Assembly (NCBI RefSeq): GCF_010730575.1
Contig: NZ_AP022614.1
Span: 558,001-622,000 of the forward strand
Length of the DNA stretch: 64,000 nt
Direction: 5' to 3'
Source of the DNA: Mycobacterium parmense
GTDB taxonomy: Bacteria; Actinomycetota; Actinomycetes; Mycobacteriales; Mycobacteriaceae
Below, piece by piece: positions 1 through 11,000 of the stretch (position 1 is its first letter; every line of letters begins with the position of its first letter). Made by a program: the position numbers and the translations under genes. Under the pieces are notes generated by a model. The model was not told where the DNA came from, ran no database searches, and was given only the letters and a program-made list of their open reading frames with translations.

Positions 1-100
1 TCAGGGACGGAAATGTCAGCGGCAGGGCGACCGCGATCGCCAGCCAGAGCCCTATGACGACCCAGGGTCGCCGCACCACGAAACCGGCTACCCGTCGCAT
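1..100 (-). CDS. mmpL10: MmpL family lipid transporter, N-terminal fragment (MmpL10-like)
   Basis: Only the first 33 codons lie in the window; the gene runs off the left edge. The readable N-terminus begins MRRVAGFVVRRPWVVIGLWL and continues into a hydrophobic segment, the usual start of an RND-type MmpL protein (basic cytoplasmic tip, RRPW, first transmembrane helix). A GAGGG ribosome binding site lies about 5 nt before the ATG. MmpL proteins export lipids across the plasma membrane. The name mmpL10 is inferred from position: directly downstream of papA3 and next to a divergent bimodular pks, as in the TPP locus of M. smegmatis. The fragment alone cannot separate MmpL paralogues. Confidence 0.75.
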   Translation of the reverse strand, partial: MRRVAGFVVRRPWVVIGLWLAIAVALPLTFPSL

Positions 101-219
101 CTGGCCCTCACTCCCGGTCGGCGCGGCAGCGAGCGCTGGCCGGCGACACCGGCCGACGCATCATGCGAATTACGCGGTTTCATCTGAGCCATCGAATGAG
201 CCATCGAACTGATTTCACG

Positions 220-1662
220 CTACGCGACGCGTCCCCAATGCCCGCTGCCGGCGACGCGCGAGCACACGGACTTCATCGCCTCCATGTAGCGAATTACCGA
301 CTTCTGGGCGACCGGATTGTCGGGATACATGATCGCCATTACCGTTCCCTCCCCGTACCGAAAGACATAGATGGTCAGTTGATAGGAAAAGCGGCCGTCG
401 GAGTGGATGCCGATATTGTTCGCATAACCGAGGTCGGCGGCCGCAAGAACGGCGTTGAGTGGGGCGGCGCCCCCGTGGAGGAAGTTCGACACCGGGAAGT
501 TCGGCTGCGGCCAATTCAGCCACGGCGCCAATTCCAGCACCCGGTAATAAGGCACCCTGGCCAGGTGCAGGCCGGAGTCGAAAGAGGTCTGCGCGGCCCA
601 TGCGGCGTCGCTGAAAGAGGCCGCGGCTATTGGCACGGTGATCGGCACCAGGCCGGTGAACCAACCCTGCGTCATGAAGTTGTCCGACGTCCGGCGCGTG
701 TCCCTCGGAGTCAGGCCGTAATAGGTGAGAGCCCCCGTGAACTCGTGTTCCACCAGGGCGATGCAGGCGAACAGGCCGCCGATGAAGCGGGCGCCCACGC
801 CGGTGCAGGCCGACTCGAACCGCTCAGTCTGTTCTCTGCCCATCAGCAGTTCGGAGACCATGGCACTGTTGCTCGGCTCCAGCGGATTACCCAGCGGCAG
901 CGGGAACTCCGGAAAGCCGCCATTGTTGTTCTCGGCGAACTCAATCCATTCGCGCACCTCGGGTGAATCGACGGTCAGCGTCGAGGTGTATTGGCGCTCG
1001 CGGGCGCAGAACTCGTCGAAGCTGCCGGCATCGGGAAGCACAAGCGGTTCACCGCCCCCGCTCATTGACGCGTACATTCCGTTGGCTTCCAGCATCGTCG
1101 TCCCGATCAATGTGGCGTCTCCGTGCACATGATCGATAGCGGCAAAGAAAGTGAAGTGACTCTCGCTCTGCGAAATCCCGAAGGTGAAGCAACCCCATTC
1201 CAGCGGGTTCGGAACGGCCACGACGTGGGCGCGCAGTTGGTCGACCGTCATCCGCCCGTGGTCGACCGGGGCGAACTCCATGTCCGCGGGATCGCTGATC
1301 GTATGCCGCACGAACTCTCCGTCGGCGGTGTGGTCGAACCAGCTGCGGAACGTGTCGTGCCGGCGCAGATAGGTGTTGACGGCGTGATTCATGGCGGCGA
1401 TGTCGCACTGGCCCGGGACTTCGCAGGTCGCGATGATCTGCCTGGAAAAGTCCAGACCCGCGGCGGCCCGTTCGCGGTAGTTGCGAAGGTGTTGGCCCTG
1501 CATGTAGCTGACCGGCACCGAACTCACCGGCGCCTGCCGGGCCTTCTCGGCCGAAGCGGTCGTCGGGTGCCAGGAGATGACCACGCCCGGGCTCGGCGTC
1601 CAATCATCGAGTGAACCGATCGTAATCTTGCCGATTTGCAATATCTTCTCCCGGTTTTGCAT
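220..1662 (-). CDS. papA3: PapA3-type polyketide-associated acyltransferase
   Basis: A 480-residue member of the PapA family, condensation-domain-like acyltransferases that move PKS-made acyl chains onto trehalose. The catalytic HxxxD motif is H178-VHG-D182. The opening IGSLDDW and the internal YGLTPRDTRR and MTQGWFTGL blocks match my memory of M. tuberculosis PapA3 over the whole length. The ATG at 1662 was chosen because family similarity begins there; the same frame stays open to 2052, but that extension is Arg/Pro-rich and resembles no family. It lies between mmpL10 (same strand, 119 bp away) and a divergent pks. Inferred role: second acylation of trehalose in TPP biosynthesis. Confidence 0.88.
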   Translation of the reverse strand: MQNREKILQIGKITIGSLDDWTPSPGVVISWHPTTASAEKARQAPVSSVPVSYMQGQHLRNYRERAAAGLDFSRQIIATCEVPGQCDIAAMNHAVNTYLRRHDTFRSWFDHTADGEFVRHTISDPADMEFAPVDHGRMTVDQLRAHVVAVPNPLEWGCFTFGISQSESHFTFFAAIDHVHGDATLIGTTMLEANGMYASMSGGGEPLVLPDAGSFDEFCARERQYTSTLTVDSPEVREWIEFAENNNGGFPEFPLPLGNPLEPSNSAMVSELLMGREQTERFESACTGVGARFIGGLFACIALVEHEFTGALTYYGLTPRDTRRTSDNFMTQGWFTGLVPITVPIAAASFSDAAWAAQTSFDSGLHLARVPYYRVLELAPWLNWPQPNFPVSNFLHGGAAPLNAVLAAADLGYANNIGIHSDGRFSYQLTIYVFRYGEGTVMAIMYPDNPVAQKSVIRYMEAMKSVCSRVAGSGHWGRVA

Positions 1663-2050
1663 CGATTGCCCACGTCGTCTCGGGCTGCGCACTCCGGTCC
1701 GCTCCGCCGGCGCGACCGTGGCGAGAACAAGATAACCCGTGCGGCGTGTGACGTCGGGGATATGGGCGGATGCGCCCGACGTGGCCGGCGATCGCCGGGC
1801 GCGGCGCGCCGAAGGTAGCGTGGTTGTAAATCTAGCTGCCCGTTGACGATTATGCTGCGCAAGAGCGCTGGCATGTGTACATTTCCCACGTCGGTTGCTG
1901 GACGGCAGTACAACAGGGGGTTCCACACCAGGCGCCGTCCGTGGTGTGTGATGGAGCGGCGCTTGGCGTGTTCGGAGTCGCGATGGCCCCGGAGCCGGGG
2001 GCGGCCCGAGGGCATCGGATTGCACCGGCCGAGGCGAGGAGGACATTGGC
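1663..2050. promoter_or_regulatory. Divergent papA3/pks intergenic region
   Basis: This 388-bp gap separates two head-to-head genes, so it must carry both promoters unless transcription starts outside. It is less GC-rich than its flanks around 1820-1915. A TTGACG hexamer near 1843 could be a -35 element, but I cannot pair it with a convincing -10. The pks gene has a strong GAGGAGG ribosome binding site at about 2036-2042; papA3 has only a weak GTGGG. I see no clear operator palindrome. Confidence 0.4.
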
Positions 2051-5000
2051 ATGGCATCCGTCGAAAATTTGATGGAGCCGGCATCGGGGTTTGCGATCGT
2101 GGGTTACGCGGCGCGCTTTCCGGGTGCCGCCGACGCGGACGAATTCTGGGAGGTGCTGCGCGAAGGCCGGGACGCGGTGTCGGAGGTGCCCCAGGACCGT
2201 TGGGACGCCGACGAATTCTTCGACCCGGATCCCGAGGCTCCCGGGAAGGTTGTGACCCGCCGGGCGGGATTCGTCGACGACGTCACGGGGTTCGATGCGC
2301 CCTTCTTCGGCATGTCGGCGCGTGAGGTGAATTCGCTTGACCCACAGCACCGGTTGTTGCTGGAGACGGCGTGGCGGGCGGTCGAGCACTCCGGTACCGC
2401 GCCAACGGCTTTGGCCGACACCAACACGGGTGTCTTCGTCGGTTTGGCCACCCACGACTTCCTGGGAATGGCATCCGATGAGCTGACGTATGCCGAGATC
2501 GAGCCATACATGGCGATCGGGACGTCGTCCGCCGCGGCGGCGGGCCGGATCAGCCACCGGTTGGGACTGCAGGGCCCCGCCGTCGCCGTCGACACCGCGT
2601 GCAGCTCGTCGCTGGTGGCGATCCATCAGGCGTGCCAAGCACTTCGCTTGGGCGAGTGCGATCTCGCGCTGGCCGGCGGCGCGAACGTGTTGCTCACGCC
2701 CGCAACCATGATCACGTTCTCCCACGCGCACATGCTTGCGCCCGACGGCCGGTGCAAGACGTTCGACGCGGCCGCGGACGGTTACGTGCGCGGCGAGGGT
2801 TGCGGCGTCATCGTGATCAAGCGCCTCGAGGACGCGATCCGCGACGGCGACCGGATCCGGGCCGTGATCCGGGGCAGTGCGGTCAACCAGGACGGCGCAT
2901 CGGGCGGCCTGACGGTGCCGAACGGCGTTGCACAGCAACGGGTTATCGCAGCGGCGCTGAAGCGCGCCGGGGTCGAGCCCAGCGACGTCGGCTACCTCGA
3001 GGCACATGGGACGGGGACGTCGCTGGGCGATCCGATCGAGGCTCAGGCCGCGGGCGCGGTGCTGGGCGTCGGGCGCGAGGCGGACCGGCCGCTGCTCATC
3101 GGGTCGGTGAAGACGAACATCGGGCACCTGGAAGCGGCCGCGGGGATCGCTGGTGTCATCAAGGTCATCCTGTCGCTCGAGCACGAGTTGTTGCCGCAGC
3201 ATTTGCACTTTCGCGAGCCGTCGCCCCACATTCCGTGGGACCGCCTTGCGGTGCAGGTGGTGCAGGAGCCCACCAGTTGGGAACGCAACGGTCGGCGACG
3301 CATCGCGGGAGTCAGCTCGTTCGGGTTCGCCGGAACCAACGCTCACGTCGTTCTCGAGGAAGCGCCGGACGAGGGCGTGGTCGCCGTCGCGCCGGGTCCG
3401 GACGCTACGCCCGGCGACCCGCGGTTGCGCGTGCTGCCGCTCTCGGCGCGCACCCCCGAGGCGCTGATGCAGGTCGCCGACCAGTACCGCACCTGGTTGC
3501 GCGCGCACCCGGAGGCGTCCCTGGCGGACGTGTGCGCCACCGCCGGCGTGGCCCGCGCCCACTTCGAGCACCGGGCCGCGCTGGTCGTCAACTCCCGGGA
3601 GTCGGCCAGTGAGCTGCTCGGCGCGCTCGCAGACGACCGCCCGGCCCCCGGGCTGGTGCGCGGCGTGTCCGACAGAACGCCGAAGACGGCGTGGCTGTTC
3701 ACCGGCCAGGGCAGCCAGTACGCGGGCATGGCGCGGGAGCTGTTCGAGACCGAGCCGGTGTTCGCCGAGACCATGAGCCGGTGCGCGGCGGCGGTCGCCG
3801 AGGTGCTGGAAAAGCCGCTGCTGGATGTCATTTTCGATCCCGACGGTGACGACACGCTGCGGCAGACCGCCTACGCCCAGCCCGCCCTGTTCGCCGTCGA
3901 GATGGGCTTGGCCCGGCTCTGGCAATCGTGGGGTTTCGAGCCCGACGTGGTGATCGGCCACAGCGTGGGCCAGTACACGGCGGCCTGCGTCGCCGGTGTG
4001 TTCGGCCTCGAGGACGGGGCCTTGTTGCTCGCCGAGCGTGGCCGGCTGTTCGGCAGCCTGCCCGCCGGCGGGCGGATGGTCGCGGTGTTCGCCGCCGCCG
4101 AGCGGGTGGAGAGCCTGACCGACGAATTCCCGAACCTGTCGGTGGCCGCCTACAACGGCGCCAACACCGTGCTGTCGGGGCCCGCGGACGACCTCGAGCG
4201 CGCGGTGGCCCTGCTGGAGGGCGACGGCGTGCGCTGCGACTGGCTGGAAACCAGCCACGCGTTCCACTCGGCGCTGCTGGACCCGATTCTCGACGAGTTC
4301 GAGTCGTATGCGAACCGGTTCGAATTCAGCCTGCCGCAACGGATTTTGGTCTGCAACCGCACCGGCGCGGCCCTCGGCAGGAGCGTGAAAATCGACGGCG
4401 CCTACTGGCGCCGCCACGCGCGCCAGCCCGTCGAGTTCGCCAAGAGCGTGCGCACGCTGGCCGACCTGAGTTGCAAGGTGCTGCTCGAGGTCGGCCCGCA
4501 GCCGGTGCTCACCGCCGCCGCCATGCGGGCGTGGCCGGATCCGGCGACGGCGCCGCGGGCGATCGCGTCGCTGCGCCGCAACATCGCCGACCACCGCCAG
4601 ATCATCGAGGCCGTCGCCGACGCGTACGTGCTGGGCCACCTGCCCGACTTCGGCGCCATCACCGGGCCGGCGCGCAAGCTCGACCTGCCGACCTATCCGT
4701 TCCAGCATCGCCAGTACTGGTACACCGAGAAGCGGGTCCCGCCGACCAATTCCGTGCGGACCGAAGCCGCCCGGCTTCTCGAGGACGGCCGGATAGACGA
4801 CCTCGCCGCGCTGCTCGACGGCGAGAGCGGCAATCGACAGACCGTTGATGTGCTGACAAAGCTTGCCGCCCAATTCAATTCCAAACACAACACCAGGTCG
4901 ACCGCGGACGTCCGCTACGAGATCAGCTGGAAGCGATCCCGTGCCGGGGAGTCGGGCGCCGAGGCCTCCGACGGTGAGTCCGCGTGGCTCATCGTCGGCG

Positions 5001-8000
5001 ACGACGCTGAGGCGATTCGGCCCTTGACCGACGCGCTGGCCGCGCGCGGGCACCGGCACAGTGTGCTCGGGTTGCCGACATCCGACGAGGACGAGCAACG
5101 GCTCGAGGCGGCGTTGCGCGCCGCCGCCGACGACGACCCGGCGCTGCGCATCCTGCACGTCGCGGCGCTGGACTGCGGGACCGCACCCTCGGCCGACTCG
5201 CTTGCGCGGATGCAAAAGCACGTCCTGGGTGGAACGCGGCGGCTCTTTTGCGCCGCGGCCGCCGCCGGGTCGCGCGCACCCATCTGGCTGGTGACCCGCG
5301 GAGCCCAACGCGTCACCGACGCGGACGACGTGTCGGCGGTGCAGTCGTGCCTGTGGGGCTTCGGCCGGGCCGCCTCGCTGGAGCATCCACAGGTCTGGGG
5401 CGGCCTGGCGGACCTGGACGAAGGCGCCGCCGCCGAATGGTCGGCCTTGATCGACCACGTGATGTCCGCGTCGCGCGACCACGCCCCCAGAGAAGACCAG
5501 GTTGCGCTGCGTGATCAGGCGGTCCACGTGCCCCGGCTGGTTCGCCGCCCCCGGCTGCCGGCGGCTGCGACGCCGGCATTGCGCAGCGACGCAACGTATC
5601 TGGTGACCGGTGGGCTCGGCGGGGTCGGCCTGGAGATCGCCGGATACCTGGCCGCGCACGGCGCGCGCCATCTGGTGCTGACCAGCCGGCGCTCGCCCGG
5701 CGAGGCCGCGCAACGGCGCATCGACGCGTTGCGTGAAAAGCACGGCTGCGAGGTCCGGGTGGTGACGGCCGACGTCGCCGACGCGCTCGAGGTCGCCCGC
5801 CTGCTGGACACCGTGCGGACCGACATGCCGGCGCTGGCCGGTGTCGTGCACGCCGCGGGCGAGATCGGCACCACACCGCTGCGCAACCTCGACGACGCCG
5901 AAGTAGATCGGGTGTTCGCCGGAAAGGTCTGGGGCGCCTGGAATCTGAGCGAAGCAGTCGCGGACACGCAGCTGGACTTCTTCCTCAGCACCTCCTCGAT
6001 CGCCTCGGTTTGGGGCGGATTCGGTCAGACCGCCTACGGTGCGGCCAACGCCTTCCTCGACGGGCTGGCGTGGCGCCGGCGCAAGCGCGGTGCCGCCGGC
6101 TCGAGCGTCAATTTCGGGCCCTGGTCGGCGGGCATGGCCGACGAGGACGCCCGCGCGCGCCTGGCCGCGCGCGGAGTCCGGACGTTGTCGCCCGCCGACG
6201 CCCTGGCGGGAATGGCCGATCTGCTGTCGCCGGGGCCCGATCCGGGTCCGGCACACGGCGTCGTGGCCCGAATCGACTGGGCCCGCTTCCTGCCGCTCTA
6301 CCAGCAAGCGGGCAAGCGGGCGTTCCTGGCGGAGATGCAGCACGAGGTGCCCGATTTCGCGCCGGCGCCGGCGCCGGCCGGCAAGACTCAACTGGTTGAG
6401 CAGCTCACCCTTGCTCCCGTGCAGCGACGCAGGAAGCTGGTGGTCGACTACCTGCGCGAGGCGGTGGCGGAGGTGACGCGGGTCGACGCAGGGGAAATCC
6501 GCGAGGACGCCGGCTTCTTCGATCTCGGTATGGATTCACTCATGGCCATCGAACTGCGGCAACGCATCGAGCGGGGCGTGGGCAAGGAAATTCCCGCGAC
6601 CCTGGCGATGGACTATCCGCGCCTGTCCGATGTCGCCGACTACCTGCTGGGCGATGTGCTCGGCCTCAACGAGCAGGCGTCCGCCGACTCGGGACGCCGT
6701 CAGGCGGCGGCGACGACTCGCACGGACGAGCCCATCGCGATCGTCGCGGTCTCGTGCCGCTTCCCCGGTGCGCCCGACCCGGAAGCCTTCTGGGAGGTGC
6801 TGTCCGGCGGTGTCGACGCGATCCGGGAGGTCCCCGAGGACCGATTCGACATCGACGAGTTCTACGACCCCGACCCGGAGGCCCCGGGCAAGATCTACAG
6901 CCGTTTCGGTGGATTCCTCGACGGCATCGACGGATTCGATCCGGAGTTCTTCGGCATCTCCCCACGCGAGGCGGTGTGGATCGAACCGCAGCAACGGCTG
7001 ATGCTCGAAACCGCCTGGGAGGGGCTGGAACGCGCCGGCTACTCCCCGGCCGGGCTGCGGGGCAGCCGGACCGGCATCTTCGTCGGGGTCGGCGCCAACG
7101 AGTACTCCCATCTGCTGTCATCCGAGTCGGTCGACAAGATCGAGCCGCACTTCATCACCGGCAATGCCCTCAACGCCATCTCGGGCCGGGTCGCGTTCGC
7201 GCTCGGCCTCGAAGGCCCCGCGGTGGCCGTCGACACCGCGTGCAGCTCGTCGCTGGTGGCCGTCCACCAGGCCTGCCAGGCCTTGCATTCCGGGGATTGC
7301 GACATGGCGCTGGCCGGCGGGGTGAACGTGTTGCTGAGCCCGGTGACCATCATCGCCGCGTCGCGGGCCAGGATGCTGTCGCCCGTCGGGCGATGCAAGA
7401 CGTTCGATGCTTCCGCCGACGGCTACGTGCGCAGTGAGGGCTGCGGGATCCTGGTGCTCAAGAGGCTCAGCGACGCGGAGCGTGACGGCGACCGGGTGTG
7501 CGCGGTGATCCCGGCCAGCGCGGTCAACCAGGACGGCGCGTCCAGTGGTCTGACGGTGCCCAACGGCGGTGCGCAGCAACGGCTTATCGCCACGGCGCTG
7601 GCCCGCGCCGGCCTGGCCGGCCCCGACGTCGACTACCTGGAGGCCCATGGCACCGGCACCCCGCTGGGTGACCCGATCGAGGTGCAGGCGGCCGGGGCCG
7701 TCTACGGTGCCGACCGTGACGCGGGCCGCCCATTGCTGATGGGATCGGTGAAGACCAACATCGGCCACCTTGAGGCCGCATCGGGGGTGGCCGGCCTGAT
7801 CAAGGTCGTGTTGTCCTTGCAGCACGAAATGCTGCCTCAGAGCTTGCATTTCGAGAAGCCATCACCGCACATTCCGTGGGACGCGCTGCCGGTGCGGGTC
7901 GTGGACAAGGCGACCCCCTGGCAGGCCAACGGGAAACCGCGACGCGCCGGCATCAGTTCCTTCGGATTCACCGGCACCAACGCCCACGTGCTGATCGAGG

Positions 8001-11000
8001 AGGCGCCCGCGCCGTCGCCGAACCCGGATGAGTACTCGACGGGTGACATCCTCGACGACGTCACCGTGGCCACGGAGTCGGACTCCCGGGACGAGGCGGT
8101 CGGTGTGCTGGCGCTGTCCGCCCGGTCACCCGAGGCGCTGATGGCATTGGCGCGGCGGTACGAGGAGTGGTTGAACACCCACCCGAAGGTCGACGTCGCC
8201 GACGTGTGCTTCACGGCCGGGACGGGACGTTCGCATTTCGAGCACCGGGCCGCGCTGGTCGTGGATTCGGTTCAGAGCGCACGCGAGCTGCTGGCGGAGC
8301 TGGCCGAGAACCGTACGCGGCCGGGGGTGACGCGCGGTGAGTGCGCGGATCCGCCGACGACGGCGTGGTTGTTCACCGGGCAGGGCAGCCAGTACCCGGG
8401 GATGGCGCGCGAATTGTTCGACGCCGAGCCGATTTTCGCGGACACAGTGACACGCTGCGCGGAGGCGGTCAGCGAGATGCTGTCACGCCCGCTGCTGGAC
8501 GTGCTGTTCGCAACGGACCGCGACACCGGCGGCGAGGCCGGAGAGAGGTTGCGGCACACTTCGTTCGCGCAACCCGCGCTGTTCGCCGTCGAGATGGGCC
8601 TGGCCCGCCTGTGGCAGTCCCGGGGCGTCGAGCCCGACGTAGTGCTGGGCCACAGCGTCGGCCAGTACGCGGCGGCGTGCGTGGCCGGGGTGTTCAGCCT
8701 CGAGGATGGAGCCCGGCTCATGGCCGAGCGCGGCCGGCTGTTCGGCAGCCTGCCCGCGGGCGGGCGGATGGTGGCGGTGTTCGCCGACGCCAAATACGTC
8801 GAGGAGATCGCCAACGAGTTCGCCCTGGTCTCGGTCGCCGCCTACAACGGTCCCAACACGGTGCTGTCGGGTCCCGGCCCGGACCTGGAACAGATCGTCG
8901 CGCGGTGCGGCGGCGACGGGATCCGGTGCAGCTGGCTGGAAACCAGCCACGCCTTCCACTCGGAACTGCTGGAGCCGGTGCTCGGTGAATTCGAGTCGTA
9001 CGCGGCACGGATGCGGTTCGCCGTGCCGACGCTGCCGCTGGTCTGCAACCGCACCGGGGCGGTGCTCACCGCGGAAACCTCGCTGGACGCCCAATATTGG
9101 CGCCGGCATTCCCGCCAGCCGGTGCAGTTCGCCGAGAGCGTGCGCACCGTGGCGCAACTCGGATGCTCGGTGTTGATGGAGATCGGCCCCCAACCGGTCT
9201 TGACCGGTGCCGCGGTGCAGGTCTGGCCGGAACACCTGGCCGCCCCGCGCGCTATCGTCTCCCTGCGCAAGGGCGTCGGTGACCGCCGCCAGATCGCCGA
9301 GGCGATCGCCGGGGCCTACGTCAGCGGCCATCGTGTGAGGTTCGCCGCGCTGCATCGCGAGCCGCACCGCAGGCTGGAACTGCCCACGTACCCGTTCGAG
9401 CGGCGCCGGTTCTGGCCAAAGTCTTCGGGGATCGCCGTGGACGGCCCATCAGTGTCCGGGATCCTGGGCAGTGCAAAAGATCTCGCGTCCGGCGACTCCG
9501 TCTACACCAGTCGGCTGTCGGTCAAATCGCAGCCGTGGCTGTCCGATCACGTGATCTATGGCACCGTCGTGGTTCCCGGGGCGACCTATGCGGCAATGGC
9601 CCTGGCCGCCGTCGGCTCGCCGGCGCGGGTCAAGGACGTCTTCTTCTACGAGCCGATCATCCTGCCCGAGAGAAGCTCTCGCGAGGTGCAGCTGACGTTG
9701 CATCCACTCGAGGACAACTCCGACGGCCAAAGCGCGAAGTTCCAGGTGCACAGCCGCCCGTACGGCGTGCGTGACGCCGAATGGTCGCTCAACGCCGACG
9801 GCACGCTGATTGCCGGTGCCGCCGGGCTCGCCGGTGCCGAGGCCCGTCCGGACGGCCAGGAGGCCGAACCTATCGAGGCGGCGATCGAGCGGATGGAGCG
9901 GATGCGTCCCCAGGAGCTTTTTGAGACCTTCGCCGACATGGAGCTGGCGTGGGGCCCCAACTGGTCCGGCTCGCTGAAGTCGCTGTGGCTCGGTGAGGGG
10001 GAGGCGATCGGCGACATCACCGTCGGCGAGGAACTCGCCGAACATCTCGGCACCGAACCGATGCATCCGGTGCTGATGGACCTGTGCACCGGGGTTGCCT
10101 TCCCGGCGTTCCCGGCGCTTCGCGCGGCCGAACAGGGTGTCAACGACCTGTTCCTGCCGTTGCGCTACGGGCAGGTGATGCTGCGCGAGAAGATGCCTCG
10201 CCGGTTCTACTGCCGCGCAACGTGGCACACCAGCGGTCTCGACAGCGAAACCCAGGTCTTCGACCTCGATTTCGTCGGGCGCGACGGCCACCACCTCGGC
10301 GGGATTCGTGAGTTCACGGTCAAACGCGCGCCCCGCGAGGCGTTGCTGCGCGGGCTCGGCGGCGACGCCACCCGGTTGATGTACACCCTGGGGTGGCACG
10401 AGGTGCCGCTGCCGCCACGTGGCGACACCGAGGACGCCGGACACGCGCCCGGCACCTGGCTGATCGCCGGGTTCGACGAACTGGCGGCCGAGATGCCGGG
10501 CTGCGTCCCGTTCGACCGGACCGCAGATTCCGGGCTCCTGGGTCAGGTGCTGACGCAGGCCGACGAGCGCGGCATGCCGTTCTCCGGCATCGTCTGGCGC
10601 AGCGCCGGCCCGCGCGGAGAGGAATCGAGCACCGAATCGGTCGCTCGGCTGGAGACCGAGATCGCCAACCTGCTCAGCGCCGTGCACACGCTGCAGGCCG
10701 ACGGGGGAGCCCGGCTTCCCAACGGACTGTGGATCGTCACGCAGCGGGCTGTGGTAACGGAATCCGGCGAACCGGTCGACCCGGTGCAGTCCGCGCTCTG
10801 GGGGCTCGGGCGCACCATCGTCAACGAGGAGCCGGCGCTGCGCGCCAGGCTGGTCGACTACGACGGCTCGGCGGGTGCGGCGCACGCACTGGCCGGTCTT
10901 CTCGGCCTCCCGGCCCCTGCCCTCGACGAACCCGAACTCGCTCTGCGGCAAGGGAAGTTCCTGGCGTCGCGGCTGCTGCCGTGGGCGCGCAGCGGTCATC

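Noticed and set aside
1663-2052. A 130-codon N-terminal extension of papA3
   Set aside because: The extension is Arg/Pro/Ser-rich and fills the divergent promoter gap; family similarity begins only at the ATG at 1662.
1850-6391. A 1513-codon open frame on the minus strand, antisense to pks
   Set aside because: It is Arg/Gly/His-rich low-complexity sequence with no recognisable domain, opposite a clearly coding KS-AT-KR region; long antisense frames are expected at this GC content.
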